This document shows positions 1 to 6,125 of a stretch of 7,537 nucleotides of DNA, in pieces. The stretch comes from Methanosarcinales archaeon (GTDB taxonomy: Archaea; Halobacteriota; Methanosarcinia; Methanosarcinales; Methanocomedenaceae). The translations under genes were made by a program, and so were the position numbers. The notes beneath the pieces are model-generated. The model had not been told where the DNA came from. It saw nothing but the letters and a program-made list of their open reading frames with translations, and searched no databases. Within the stretch, counting starts at the first letter, position 1. The number at the start of each line of letters is the position of its first letter. The DNA is taken from contig JAGLRT010000006.1 of assembly GCA_023136155.1 (NCBI GenBank), forward strand, positions 1 to 7,537, in the 5' to 3' direction.

Positions 1-945
1 GAGAACCATATCTATACTCTGGAAGGTATAGAGGCAGTCTCGCCATATTTCCAGAGTGAAGCTGCCATACAGTACAAGCACAACGTAGAAGGAGTGCTGT
101 TGTATGGTATCAATCCTGAAGATGAGAATCGGGTTGTCAACAGGGAAAAAGATATGTTTGCGGGGGAGTTTGCATCCATTGAAAATCCTGGCAGCCGCAT
201 AATCCTGGGTGCAAAACTGGCAAAAAACCTTGGTGTGGATATGGGTGACAGTGTCACAGCCCAGATTCCAGGAGCAGAAACTACTGATTTTACCATTACA
301 GGTATATTTCAGACCGGAACGCCAGTTGATGAAACAATGGCATTTGTAAATATTAAGCGGTTGCAGGATTTCTATGGATCCGGTGATGTGATAACAGGAA
401 TGGGGATAAGGATTTCTGATGCTTATGCTGCCGAAGAACTGGCTAATGGGATTGACAGGAAGACGGGCTATGATGCTGTAAGCTGGATGGAGCAGAATGC
501 AGAAATACTGACCCTTCTTGAGTCTTCAGAAAGTATGGTTTATATCTTTTATATTATCATCTTCGGCATATCGGGTTTTGGTGTAGCCAATGTCCTGATA
601 ATGATAGTAATGGAAAAGGTTGGTGAGATTGGAATGCTCATGGCAATGGGCACGTCCAGGCGGAGTATAATGCTGATATTTCTGATGGAGGCAGGAATAC
701 TGGGTATGGCCGGGGTTATAATCGGTTGTATAGTGGGATATGCCGCTTCATTGGCAATTGCATCTATTACCATACCCATACCACCAGAGATGTATTGGGG
801 GATGGACCACCTGCCTGTAGTGATAGAGTTCAAGAACTTCATCACAGCCGGTATCTTTGCAATGGTCATCAATATTATAGCTGGAGTATTCCCTGCCAGG
901 CGTGCTTCAAAAATGGATCCAGTGGAGGCGATTTATAGTGTCTGA
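1..945 (+). CDS. ABC transporter permease, FtsX/MacB type, 5' end cut off by the window
   Basis: The frame is open from base 1 to the TGA at 943-945, so this is the last 314 residues of a longer protein. The GTG at 94 is only an internal codon. The first ~175 residues are soluble and resemble the extracytoplasmic MacB-like core domain. Hydrophobic segments follow at about 535-612, 667-765 and 835-897. Between the first two lies the FtsX-family pattern EKVGEIGMLMAMGTSRRSIM, and the protein ends in PARRASKMDPVEAI, the usual terminal signature of FtsX/MacB/LolCE permeases. It should sit in the cytoplasmic membrane with its large loop outside and pair with the ATPase encoded immediately downstream, whose start lies inside this gene. 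Such pairs export lipids, peptides or drugs, or release lipoproteins; the substrate cannot be told from sequence. The family assignment is firm. Confidence 0.93.
   Translation, partial: ENHIYTLEGIEAVSPYFQSEAAIQYKHNVEGVLLYGINPEDENRVVNREKDMFAGEFASIENPGSRIILGAKLAKNLGVDMGDSVTAQIPGAETTDFTITGIFQTGTPVDETMAFVNIKRLQDFYGSGDVITGMGIRISDAYAAEELANGIDRKTGYDAVSWMEQNAEILTLLESSESMVYIFYIIIFGISGFGVANVLIMIVMEKVGEIGMLMAMGTSRRSIMLIFLMEAGILGMAGVIIGCIVGYAASLAIASITIPIPPEMYWGMDHLPVVIEFKNFITAGIFAMVINIIAGVFPARRASKMDPVEAIYSV
924..928 (+). promoter_or_regulatory. Shine-Dalgarno GGAGG of the ABC ATPase gene
   Basis: GGAGG lies inside the end of the permease gene, 9 bases before the GTG at 938. It is the best ribosome-binding site in this part of the window. 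It favours GTG 938 over the in-frame GTG at 902, which has no such site and would add 12 residues unlike the family N-terminus. Confidence 0.7.
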
Positions 946-1633
946 AAAGTATATAATCCAGATAAAGAACCTAACCAAGATATTCGGTGACGGCGTGGAA
1001 ATAAAGGCTCTGGACGGCCTGGACCTGAATATTGAACGGGGCGAGTTCCTGGCTATTATCGGTCCGTCCGGTTCAGGCAAGAGTACACTGCTTAACCAGA
1101 TAGGTATTCTTGATACACCTACGAGCGGCACTATCCTGTTGGATGGGGTCGATGTCACAAAAATGTCTGATAAGCAGCGCTCAATTACAAGGAATAAGCA
1201 ATTGGGTTTCATTTTTCAATACCATCACCTACTGCCCGATTTCAATGCTCTTGAGAACGTGATGATGCCGTTGTTGATCAGTGGAGTAAAATCTTCCCTG
1301 GCACGAGAGATCTCTCGCAAGGTGCTTGGTGAGGTGGGCTTGGCTGACAGAATGGACCACAGGCCGAACCAGTTATCAGGGGGCCAGAACCAGCGGGTTG
1401 CAATTGCACGGGCATTGGTAAATAAACCCAGTATTGTTATCGGGGACGAACCTACGGGTAATCTTGATTCAAAGGCCAGCGATAATATCTATGAATTGCT
1501 GCGAAAACTCAACAGTGAGCACAACCAGACCTTCATACTTGTGACACATGACGTGCACATGGCCGAAAAAACTGACCGTGTCATCAGGCTGGTGGATGGG
1601 CGTATTGCTGAAAATTCTAAAAATTCTGTTTAG
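938..1633 (+). CDS. ABC transporter ATP-binding protein, LolD/MacB type
   Basis: This 231-residue cytoplasmic ATPase would power the permease encoded just upstream. All nucleotide-binding motifs are present in order: Walker A GPSGSGKS (42-49), Q-loop Gln94 in FIFQYHHLLP, signature LSGGQNQRVAIARAL (146-160), Walker B IVIGDE (166-171, Glu171 the presumed catalytic base), the D-loop region PTGNLD (172-177) and the H-loop His204 in LVTHD. The combination of FQ..HLLP and DEPTGNLD is typical of the LolD/MacB/FtsE branch, and the length matches that family. The gene starts at a GTG 8 bases before the permease stop codon ends, behind GGAGG, so the two are probably co-transcribed and translationally coupled. 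It ends in TAG at 1631-1633. The substrate is unknown. Confidence 0.94.
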   Translation: MSEKYIIQIKNLTKIFGDGVEIKALDGLDLNIERGEFLAIIGPSGSGKSTLLNQIGILDTPTSGTILLDGVDVTKMSDKQRSITRNKQLGFIFQYHHLLPDFNALENVMMPLLISGVKSSLAREISRKVLGEVGLADRMDHRPNQLSGGQNQRVAIARALVNKPSIVIGDEPTGNLDSKASDNIYELLRKLNSEHNQTFILVTHDVHMAEKTDRVIRLVDGRIAENSKNSV

Positions 1634-1651
1634 ACTGGCAAATCACCCAAG

Positions 1652-1660
1652 TTTTTATCT
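1652..1660 (+). promoter_or_regulatory. Candidate TATA box for rnp4
   Basis: The sequence TTTTTATCT is centred about 27 bases before the ATG at 1683, the spacing expected for a leaderless archaeal transcript. No Shine-Dalgarno sequence lies before that ATG, which agrees with a leaderless start. A second AT-rich stretch, TATATAATTA at 1667-1676, is too close to the ATG to serve it, but could serve the internal ATG at 1719. Confidence 0.4.
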
Positions 1661-1682
1661 GGTCTGTATATAATTAAGTCAG

Positions 1683-2012
1683 ATGCGGCGCAAGGACAAA
1701 AAAGTGTGGATAAAGGATATGGCGGCCCAGCGAATGGTGCGTCTGTTCGACTTGGCAGATGAGTCTTTTGATGAGGACCCTGGTTTAAGTAAGCGGTATG
1801 TGTTTTTGGCTCGCAGGATAGGTATGCGGCACAGGGTCAGGATGCCATCTCACCTGAAACGCAGGATATGCAAGTGTTGCGGTGCATATCTGATCCATGG
1901 CGCGAGCTGTAGGGTTAGAGTAAGGAGCGGCCGGGTTGTTACTACCTGCATGGAATGCGGCCATAGTAAGCGCATACCGTATCATACGGCTGGAAGCAAT
2001 ACTCTGGATTGA
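1683..2012 (+). CDS. rnp4: Ribonuclease P protein component 4 (Rpp21/Rpr2 family)
   Basis: This 109-residue protein is the archaeal counterpart of eukaryotic Rpp21/Rpr2. It is a zinc-ribbon protein that binds the RNase P RNA with Rpp29 and helps remove 5' leaders from precursor tRNAs. The N-terminal half is a basic helical region with the family-like stretch KRYVFLARRIGMRHRVRMP (37-55). The zinc ribbon follows, with ligand pairs C63/C66 and C89/C92 separated by a basic beta segment, then the family-like end GHSKRIPY (93-100). Its length is normal for the archaeal family. The ATG at 1683 is preferred for its TATA spacing; the in-frame ATG at 1719 (residue 13, MAAQRM) is a real alternative and would leave 97 residues. 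It follows the ABC ATPase gene by 49 bases but has no functional link to it. Confidence 0.88.
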   Translation: MRRKDKKVWIKDMAAQRMVRLFDLADESFDEDPGLSKRYVFLARRIGMRHRVRMPSHLKRRICKCCGAYLIHGASCRVRVRSGRVVTTCMECGHSKRIPYHTAGSNTLD

Positions 2013-2093
2013 ACTGTATGAACAGGCGTGCAAATAATTAATCCTTGATGACCTGTGGTAGCCCGGACAACTTTCTTTAAGTCCATCTGACCT

Positions 2094-3038
2094 TCAGTCG
2101 AACATGGATTCAGCCTGAGCCAATCTTTTTTCAAGGAAATTGTCGATAGAGTTTTCCACATCAGGTAAATTGGTAAAGTCGTCGTACGTCCGGTCCAGGC
2201 GTTTTTCCCAGTTTTCTTTAACTGCGAACAGCACTTTAGCATAGTCTTTAAGGAATTGGAATCTCTCACGTTCAAACTCCCTGGCTGCTCTTGAATTGCC
2301 AAAAATATTTTTGTATATCTGACCGGGGTCTACCGGGATGTCTGCACCGCCTGCCAGTTCATTTCCTACCACACTGTAGTATTCAATTATGGATTCAGTG
2401 ACTTTGGCAAGTTCATCCATTAAGTCCCATATCAAATATACGATTTGTTCAGCTTCCTGATTTCGCTGGGTATTACTCTCTTCTTCCAGAACGTTTGCTC
2501 CTGCAGCGTTTTTTCTCATATAAAAGTGCGGGGTTTTCCATTCAGTCTGGAAATCGGCTGCGAATCTGGCAATCTTTTCCAGATAATAGTTTGTATCAAA
2601 AATGTTCTCGGGTAGTGAACCCATTTTTCCCTTCAGAAAGATTCCAGGTTGTTCCTGGAATTCATTGAGTTTGTATGATTGCAGTGGTTTACTTCCATTT
2701 AGTTTGGTGTAAAGTTCGTATTTCTCGATCCAGGTCTTCCAGAAATTCGTAGACCTGGTTGCGTTATCTTTTATAAGGATGAAATTTTTCTCTTTTTCAG
2801 TAACCAACCCTTTCGGCATCAGTATGTTGCTTAAAAGGTCATTGAAAAAATGTTCCTCCTTTTGTAATTGCGCCTTTTTCCTTTCCTGACGTGCTTTTTC
2901 AGCTTTAATTCGCCGGACGTTGCCACTTAGATAATCCGGTGCATTTTCTGAAGTAAGGTCTACAAGTCCTGACGCCCCTTCAGGAACATCGTTCTGCTTA
3001 CTTGAATTATCGGAAATTGCCATACTGATCTCACTCAT
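2094..3038 (-). CDS. Unrecognised soluble protein, divergent from the RHH-V4R gene
   Basis: I do not recognise this 314-residue protein. No signal peptide, membrane segment or catalytic motif is visible. The first ~35 residues are polar and probably disordered. Residues 42-62 are a dense basic/acidic stretch (from RRIKAEKARQERKKAQLQKE) predicted to be a long helix or short coiled coil. The rest is rich in aromatic and charged residues, with likely helices around IVYLIWDLMDELAKVTESII and near the C-terminus. The start chosen is the ATG at 3038-3036. AGGG lies 6 bases before it and a TATA-like run (3067-3080) about 30-40 bases before it. The longer frame, opening at 3104, would translate through that TATA run and the start of the divergent gene. 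The gene converges on rnp4 and shares its promoter region with the RHH-V4R gene, so control by that protein is possible but only inferred. Confidence 0.72.
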   Translation of the reverse strand: MSEISMAISDNSSKQNDVPEGASGLVDLTSENAPDYLSGNVRRIKAEKARQERKKAQLQKEEHFFNDLLSNILMPKGLVTEKEKNFILIKDNATRSTNFWKTWIEKYELYTKLNGSKPLQSYKLNEFQEQPGIFLKGKMGSLPENIFDTNYYLEKIARFAADFQTEWKTPHFYMRKNAAGANVLEEESNTQRNQEAEQIVYLIWDLMDELAKVTESIIEYYSVVGNELAGGADIPVDPGQIYKNIFGNSRAAREFERERFQFLKDYAKVLFAVKENWEKRLDRTYDDFTNLPDVENSIDNFLEKRLAQAESMFD

Positions 3039-3154
3039 ATTAATCCCTATAATGTTAGAGATTGTATCATATATATATACTATAGTGAACATCAATGCAC
3101 ACATCCATCACATCGGCACATATAAATATGATGCCTCAAAATTATCTAATTGGA
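3039..3154. promoter_or_regulatory. Divergent promoter region between the unknown gene and the RHH-V4R gene
   Basis: These 116 bases separate two start codons facing away from each other. Rightward, ACATATAAATATG (TATA core 3121-3128) is an excellent archaeal TATA box, placing transcription start near 3150, a few bases before the ATG at 3155. Leftward, the AT run ATATATATACTATA (3070-3083) read on the minus strand gives a TATA-like box that would start transcription near 3047, just before the AGGG and the ATG at 3038. The two boxes are about 45 bases apart, so a DNA-binding protein sitting between them could affect both genes. I found no clear palindromic operator between them. Confidence 0.6.
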
Positions 3155-4660
3155 ATGGAACGACGAAATATCACTTTAGATAAAAAGCATTTAGATATTC
3201 TTTCTCCTATGCTTGAGAAGCACGATGGAAATATCAGTGCCAGTATCAGGGAAATGATAGATTTCACAAATTTGATGATAAAGAATCATGGTAGCCTTGA
3301 GAATGCCATCACAGACTCGGTATCTATCGAAAAGATAGAGAAACAGCGAGTGTTAGTGGACCTACTGGTCTGGCAATGGTTGCTTGAGACCAGCCAGGAT
3401 ATGCTGCCATCAAAGGAGATCGTGGATAGCCTTATTGAACAGGTTGATGAACTGGATCAGGAGGGTTTTGCCGTTCAAGTCAACGAGTTATGTGTCGGGT
3501 TAGGATGGAAGACAAAAATCCATTTCACGTTTCCTTTTGTTTATATATTGACTGGCGGGAGTGAGAACCAGCGATTGCTTATTTCCAAAATAATAAGTAT
3601 CTATCTGGTAAACCACCATATTGGTATTGAACATATCTCAAGCACTTACTCAAAGACCAGTATTGAATTCAGCAGTAAAAGTTCGAAGGATGAGGCATAT
3701 CAGGACTGTGTAAGGCATCTTGGTACACTGGATAGATCAATAAAGGAGATCAGGTATAAACCATATTTCTGGAATTCGCTTATTAATACCCACATCAATA
3801 CAGACTACAACATGGTAACCATACATAGAAAGGAATATGAGCGCCTGTTATCAGCTGGAGTTGATGTTGATGTTGATATTTTTTCAATGTACACTGGACT
3901 TCCTTGCAATGACATCAATCTTCAGCAGCTATTGCCCACCATAAAGTCTATATTCGAAACCTCTCGGATAGTGGACAAAATAGAAATAGATGTGGACATA
4001 TTAAGGATTTTTCATTCATATACAAATCCAGACGCCATAGAGCATATTGCCAAAACTATATTGAAAATCCTGGAGTTGAATGGTTATCAATACGAGGCAA
4101 TACAGGTCTCGAGTATAATCATCCTGCAGCATAAGGTTGAAATTGAAGGAAGGATAAGCGAACTGGTCAGCAATCTGGTGAAAACGAAGGGTGGTTTTAA
4201 CCATGAGATGTTGACGTTTTTGATATTTCTTGATGGTGTCAAAGAGAAGACCGAGATTAATTCAACCGTGATAACACTTGGAGAACGGATGGGTGAACAG
4301 ATCTTTAAGGAATATGAAAATCAGTTCAATGTTATTGACTGGGATATGGAAACTTTCAAGGAAGCATTTTCAAATGTTGATAAAAAATTGGGTCGTAAGT
4401 CAGTACTTGAATTGATAGATTCAAATGTGATGCATTACACTGTGAGCAGCTGCCAGATCGTACATCGACATGGCAAGTTTAATAAACATCTTTGCAATCT
4501 TACAAATGGTCTGTTAAAAGGGGCTGTTGACTATGTTTTTAAAGGAAATGCAACAATAAAACCAAAACAAAAGATCGGTCTGGGAGATCGTCTTTGTGAA
4601 TTCTATATTGTGCTTCAGAAAAAATTACCAATGCCTACTGACGTATCACATAACTTGTAA
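3155..4660 (+). CDS. Ribbon-helix-helix protein with long middle region and V4R-like C-terminus
   Basis: This 501-residue protein opens with a ribbon-helix-helix DNA-binding domain: beta strand around ERRNITL (2-8), helix LDKKHLDILSPMLEKHD (8-24), then GNISASIREMIDF (25-37) starting the second helix. Such domains dimerise and insert the strand pair into the DNA major groove. A long middle region of mixed helices and strands (~50-400) is unrecognised; around residues 120-215 it looks like an alpha/beta unit (KIHFTFPFVYILTGG onward). Residues ~430-487 resemble the end of a V4R (4-vinyl reductase) small-molecule-binding domain: C447 with NLTNGLLKGAVDYVF, then a glycine and GDRLCEFYIVL with C481. 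The start at 3155 is chosen because the RHH domain begins there and a strong TATA box lies at 3121-3128. The longer frame from 3095 would make that TATA box coding. A transcription factor sensing a ligand or redox state is my inference; the V4R call is tentative. Confidence 0.78.
   Translation: MERRNITLDKKHLDILSPMLEKHDGNISASIREMIDFTNLMIKNHGSLENAITDSVSIEKIEKQRVLVDLLVWQWLLETSQDMLPSKEIVDSLIEQVDELDQEGFAVQVNELCVGLGWKTKIHFTFPFVYILTGGSENQRLLISKIISIYLVNHHIGIEHISSTYSKTSIEFSSKSSKDEAYQDCVRHLGTLDRSIKEIRYKPYFWNSLINTHINTDYNMVTIHRKEYERLLSAGVDVDVDIFSMYTGLPCNDINLQQLLPTIKSIFETSRIVDKIEIDVDILRIFHSYTNPDAIEHIAKTILKILELNGYQYEAIQVSSIIILQHKVEIEGRISELVSNLVKTKGGFNHEMLTFLIFLDGVKEKTEINSTVITLGERMGEQIFKEYENQFNVIDWDMETFKEAFSNVDKKLGRKSVLELIDSNVMHYTVSSCQIVHRHGKFNKHLCNLTNGLLKGAVDYVFKGNATIKPKQKIGLGDRLCEFYIVLQKKLPMPTDVSHNL
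3860..3877 (+). repeat. Three tandem copies of GTTGAT inside the RHH-V4R gene
   Basis: The hexamer GTTGAT occurs three times in a row and encodes Val-Asp repeats (VDVDVD). The unit is a multiple of three, so copy-number change would alter the protein length without shifting the frame. With only three copies this may be simple codon coincidence. Confidence 0.5.
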
Positions 4661-4771
4661 AGTCGGGATTAAAAAGTCACGTTATTTATTGCTGACAAGC
4701 GTATCCATTTCAAAAATCAAGGTAAAATACATATTTGGATTTTCAAAATCAATTGCCGCAGCAGGCTTTAG

Positions 4772-4945
4772 ATTTCAAGAAAGAGTAAATTACCCTTAGA
4801 TTTGAAGCGGATACTACAATCGGTTGATTGTGTAGATTGTGATGTGAAGATGGTGCTGATTAATCGAGATTGGTATGTTAATGAAAAAGTTAAAGTAATC
4901 TATTGTCAAGTCAACATCAAAGTGTCCGATTGTACGGTGTATTGA
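4772..4945 (+). pseudogene. Possible degraded transposase fragment
   Basis: The frame is open between a TAG at 4769 and a TGA at 4943, giving about 57 codons with no good start. Its translation includes VDCDVKMVLINRDWYVNEKV. The part VLINRDWYV resembles the conserved hydrophobic-DR-x-aromatic-aromatic segment around the second catalytic Asp of IS4/ISH3-like DDE transposases, but with Asn where the Asp would be. The match is short and rests on pattern memory alone. It could equally be a chance open stretch in AT-rich DNA. Confidence 0.22.
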
Positions 4946-4981
4946 TAGCGTATTTGGATACATTATTGGGTTGACTTGACA
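4904..4981. repeat. Perfect 12-base inverted repeat upstream of the exonuclease gene
   Basis: TGTCAAGTCAAC at 4904-4915 is the exact reverse complement of GTTGACTTGACA at 4970-4981, with 54 bases between the arms. The match does not extend further on either side. The right arm ends 21 bases before the exonuclease ATG. Possible meanings are the ends of a very small mobile-element relic, a two-site operator, or a long RNA hairpin in the exonuclease leader; the sequence alone does not decide. Confidence 0.75.
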
Positions 4982-5002
4982 CTATGAGTGGATATCTGGA
5001 TG

Positions 5003-5590
5003 ATGAATAAATCGTATCTGATATTCGACACCGAAACAACAGGTTTACCTGTTGATTGGAAAGCTCCCATCTCCAATTTCGATAACCGGCCTCGATTGGT
5101 ACAAATAGCATGGTACCATTGTGATAATTCGGGGAATATACTAACAGATTCTAACTACATTGTTAAACCTCAAGGGTTCACCATTCCTGAGGATTCAACA
5201 GAGGTTCATGGCATTTCAACTGAAATGGCAAAGAATGAAGGGGTTAACTTGAAAACTGTTCTGGTTGATTTTTCAAAAGCAATAAGTCAATCAAGTTTTT
5301 TAGTCGCTCATAATATGAATTTCGATGAAAAAATTGTTGGGGCTGAATTTTTGAGGGCGAATGTTGATAATCAACTTCCAATTATTCCAAAAATTTGTAC
5401 TATGGAAATGTCAACTGATTATTGTAAGTTGCCTGGAAAATATGGAAATTACAAATGGCCTTCTTTATCAGAATTACATTACAAATTATTCGATAAACAT
5501 TTAGATGAGGCTCATGATGCCGCTGTTGATGTAAAGGCATGTGTAAATTGTTTTTTTGAATTGAAAAAAAGAGAGATAATCAACTCATAA
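5003..5590 (+). CDS. 3'-5' exonuclease, DEDDh (DnaQ-like) family
   Basis: This 195-residue protein carries the full catalytic set of DEDDh exonucleases, which remove nucleotides from 3' ends with two metal ions. ExoI is D9/E11 in FDTETTG, ExoII is D108 in HNMNFD (103-108), and ExoIII is H171 and D176 in HDAAVD, with the four-residue spacing of the DEDDh type. It is a single-domain protein with no polymerase or helicase part, so its substrate (DNA repair, RNA or small oligonucleotides) is not fixed. I chose the ATG at 5003 (MNKSYLIFD); the ATG at 5000 and a GTG at 4988 are in frame and possible. Codon and base use is unlike the operon to its right: positions 5281-5340 have 16 G/C of 60, against 41 of 60 at 6181-6240. 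The motif wording (KWPSLSELH, CTMEMST) recalls exonucleases of Bacteroidetes and phages, so gene transfer is likely but unproved. Confidence 0.88.
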   Translation: MNKSYLIFDTETTGLPVDWKAPISNFDNRPRLVQIAWYHCDNSGNILTDSNYIVKPQGFTIPEDSTEVHGISTEMAKNEGVNLKTVLVDFSKAISQSSFLVAHNMNFDEKIVGAEFLRANVDNQLPIIPKICTMEMSTDYCKLPGKYGNYKWPSLSELHYKLFDKHLDEAHDAAVDVKACVNCFFELKKREIINS

Positions 5591-5715
5591 GCATTCCAGG
5601 ATAATATAGATAATAAACGCCACGGTATTGATTAATCATATATTCCCATACTAAACAGCGAAAAGCCAGAAAATATATCGTGATCCCATCTTTCCACATG
5701 AAATAGCGAAGAGGC

Positions 5716-5722
5716 AAAAAAA
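5716..5722 (-). terminator. Oligo-T terminator after the DUF35 gene
   Basis: Read on the minus strand, a run of seven T begins 6 bases after the TAG stop codon of the DUF35 gene. Archaeal RNA polymerase stops at such T runs without needing a hairpin. This would end the HMG-CoA synthase/thiolase/DUF35 transcript. Confidence 0.5.
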
Positions 5723-5727
5723 GTGAC

Positions 5728-6117
5728 CTATTCCGGTACAAACTTAGTACCGTAATAGATCATGCCCTTTTCACTTTCCTCACCAAGTTTCCTGAAAACC
5801 GAGCGTACCTTCATCCCAATCTCCATTTCCTCTTGCCCACATACCACTTGTCCTGTCAGGGATGGACCTTCATCCAGTTTTATGATAGCCAGATTATAAG
5901 GTGCCTGCATTTCATAGCCCTTGGCAGCAGTATGGATAATGGTGTAGGTAACAACTTCACCCTTGCCCCCAAACTTGTGAGGCTCTATTTCCCCATCCCT
6001 GCGGCAGTTAGGACACATCTGCCTTGGCGGGAAATAATGTTCATCGCAGGTAGTACAGTGAGTGCCTATCAGATTATATCTGTGTGGTATCTTTCTCCAG
6101 AATCTTGCAACTGTCAT
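5728..6117 (-). CDS. DUF35 OB-fold/zinc-ribbon protein of the thiolase/HMG-CoA synthase complex
   Basis: This 129-residue protein begins with a short helix (VARFWRKIPHRYNLIG), followed by a rubredoxin-like zinc ribbon with ligand pairs C21/C24 and C35/C38. An OB-fold follows, from about GKGEVVTYTIIHTAAKGYE to the conserved NLAIIKLDEGPSLTGQVV. In archaea, the DUF35 protein encoded with thiolase and HMG-CoA synthase bridges the two enzymes and holds the shared CoA, so that acetoacetyl-CoA passes directly between them. The gene order here matches that role. The ATG at 6117 is chosen because AGGTGAT (6128-6122), complementary to the 16S rRNA tail, lies the right distance before it. The GTG at 6126 is in frame but lies inside that site. 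The start is 5 bases after the thiolase stop, so coupled translation is likely. Confidence 0.9.
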   Translation of the reverse strand: MTVARFWRKIPHRYNLIGTHCTTCDEHYFPPRQMCPNCRRDGEIEPHKFGGKGEVVTYTIIHTAAKGYEMQAPYNLAIIKLDEGPSLTGQVVCGQEEMEIGMKVRSVFRKLGEESEKGMIYYGTKFVPE

Positions 6118-6125
6118 TTTAATCA
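6114..6125 (-). promoter_or_regulatory. Thiolase-DUF35 junction: stop, spacer and start with SD
   Basis: On the minus strand TGATTAAAATGA contains the thiolase stop TGA, five bases TTAAA, and the DUF35 start ATG. AGGTGAT, which includes the TGA, acts as the ribosome-binding site. The same 12 bases recur at 7292-7303. Confidence 0.7.

Larger units (their letters stand above)
4661..5002. other. AT-rich gene-poor gap with relic features
   Basis: These 342 bases lie between the RHH-V4R gene and the exonuclease gene and hold no convincing intact gene. They contain a short open stretch that may be a transposase relic (4772-4945) and a 12-base inverted repeat (4904-4981). A small hairpin, GTAT-TTGG-ATAC, lies inside the latter at 4950-4961. 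The first ~110 bases, just after the RHH-V4R stop codon, show nothing I can name; there is no clear terminator, only short A and T runs. No strong TATA box was found for the exonuclease, though TATTTGGATA at 4951-4960 is possible. Confidence 0.6.

Noticed and set aside
94..945. GTG at 94 as the start of the permease
   Set aside because: The frame is open back to base 1 with a sensible soluble-domain sequence and there is no ribosome-binding site; the gene is simply cut by the window edge.
2061..2085. Short stem GGAC/GTCC between rnp4 and the unknown gene as a bidirectional terminator
   Set aside because: Only four pairs with a long loop and no clear T run after it; too weak to call.
1982..2302. 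106-codon minus-strand open frame at the rnp4/unknown gene junction
   Set aside because: It overlaps the unknown protein's gene in another frame and the end of rnp4, with no ribosome-binding site or recognisable family.
3475..3484. TCAAGTCAAC inside the RHH-V4R gene, matching 10 bases of the inverted-repeat arm
   Set aside because: It lies in clearly coding sequence, lacks the flanking bases of the arm and has no partner arm nearby; taken as coincidence.
4596..4799. 67-codon open frame overlapping the end of the RHH-V4R gene
   Set aside because: Its first third is an off-frame shadow of the real gene, it has no ribosome-binding site, and the remainder has no recognisable protein pattern.
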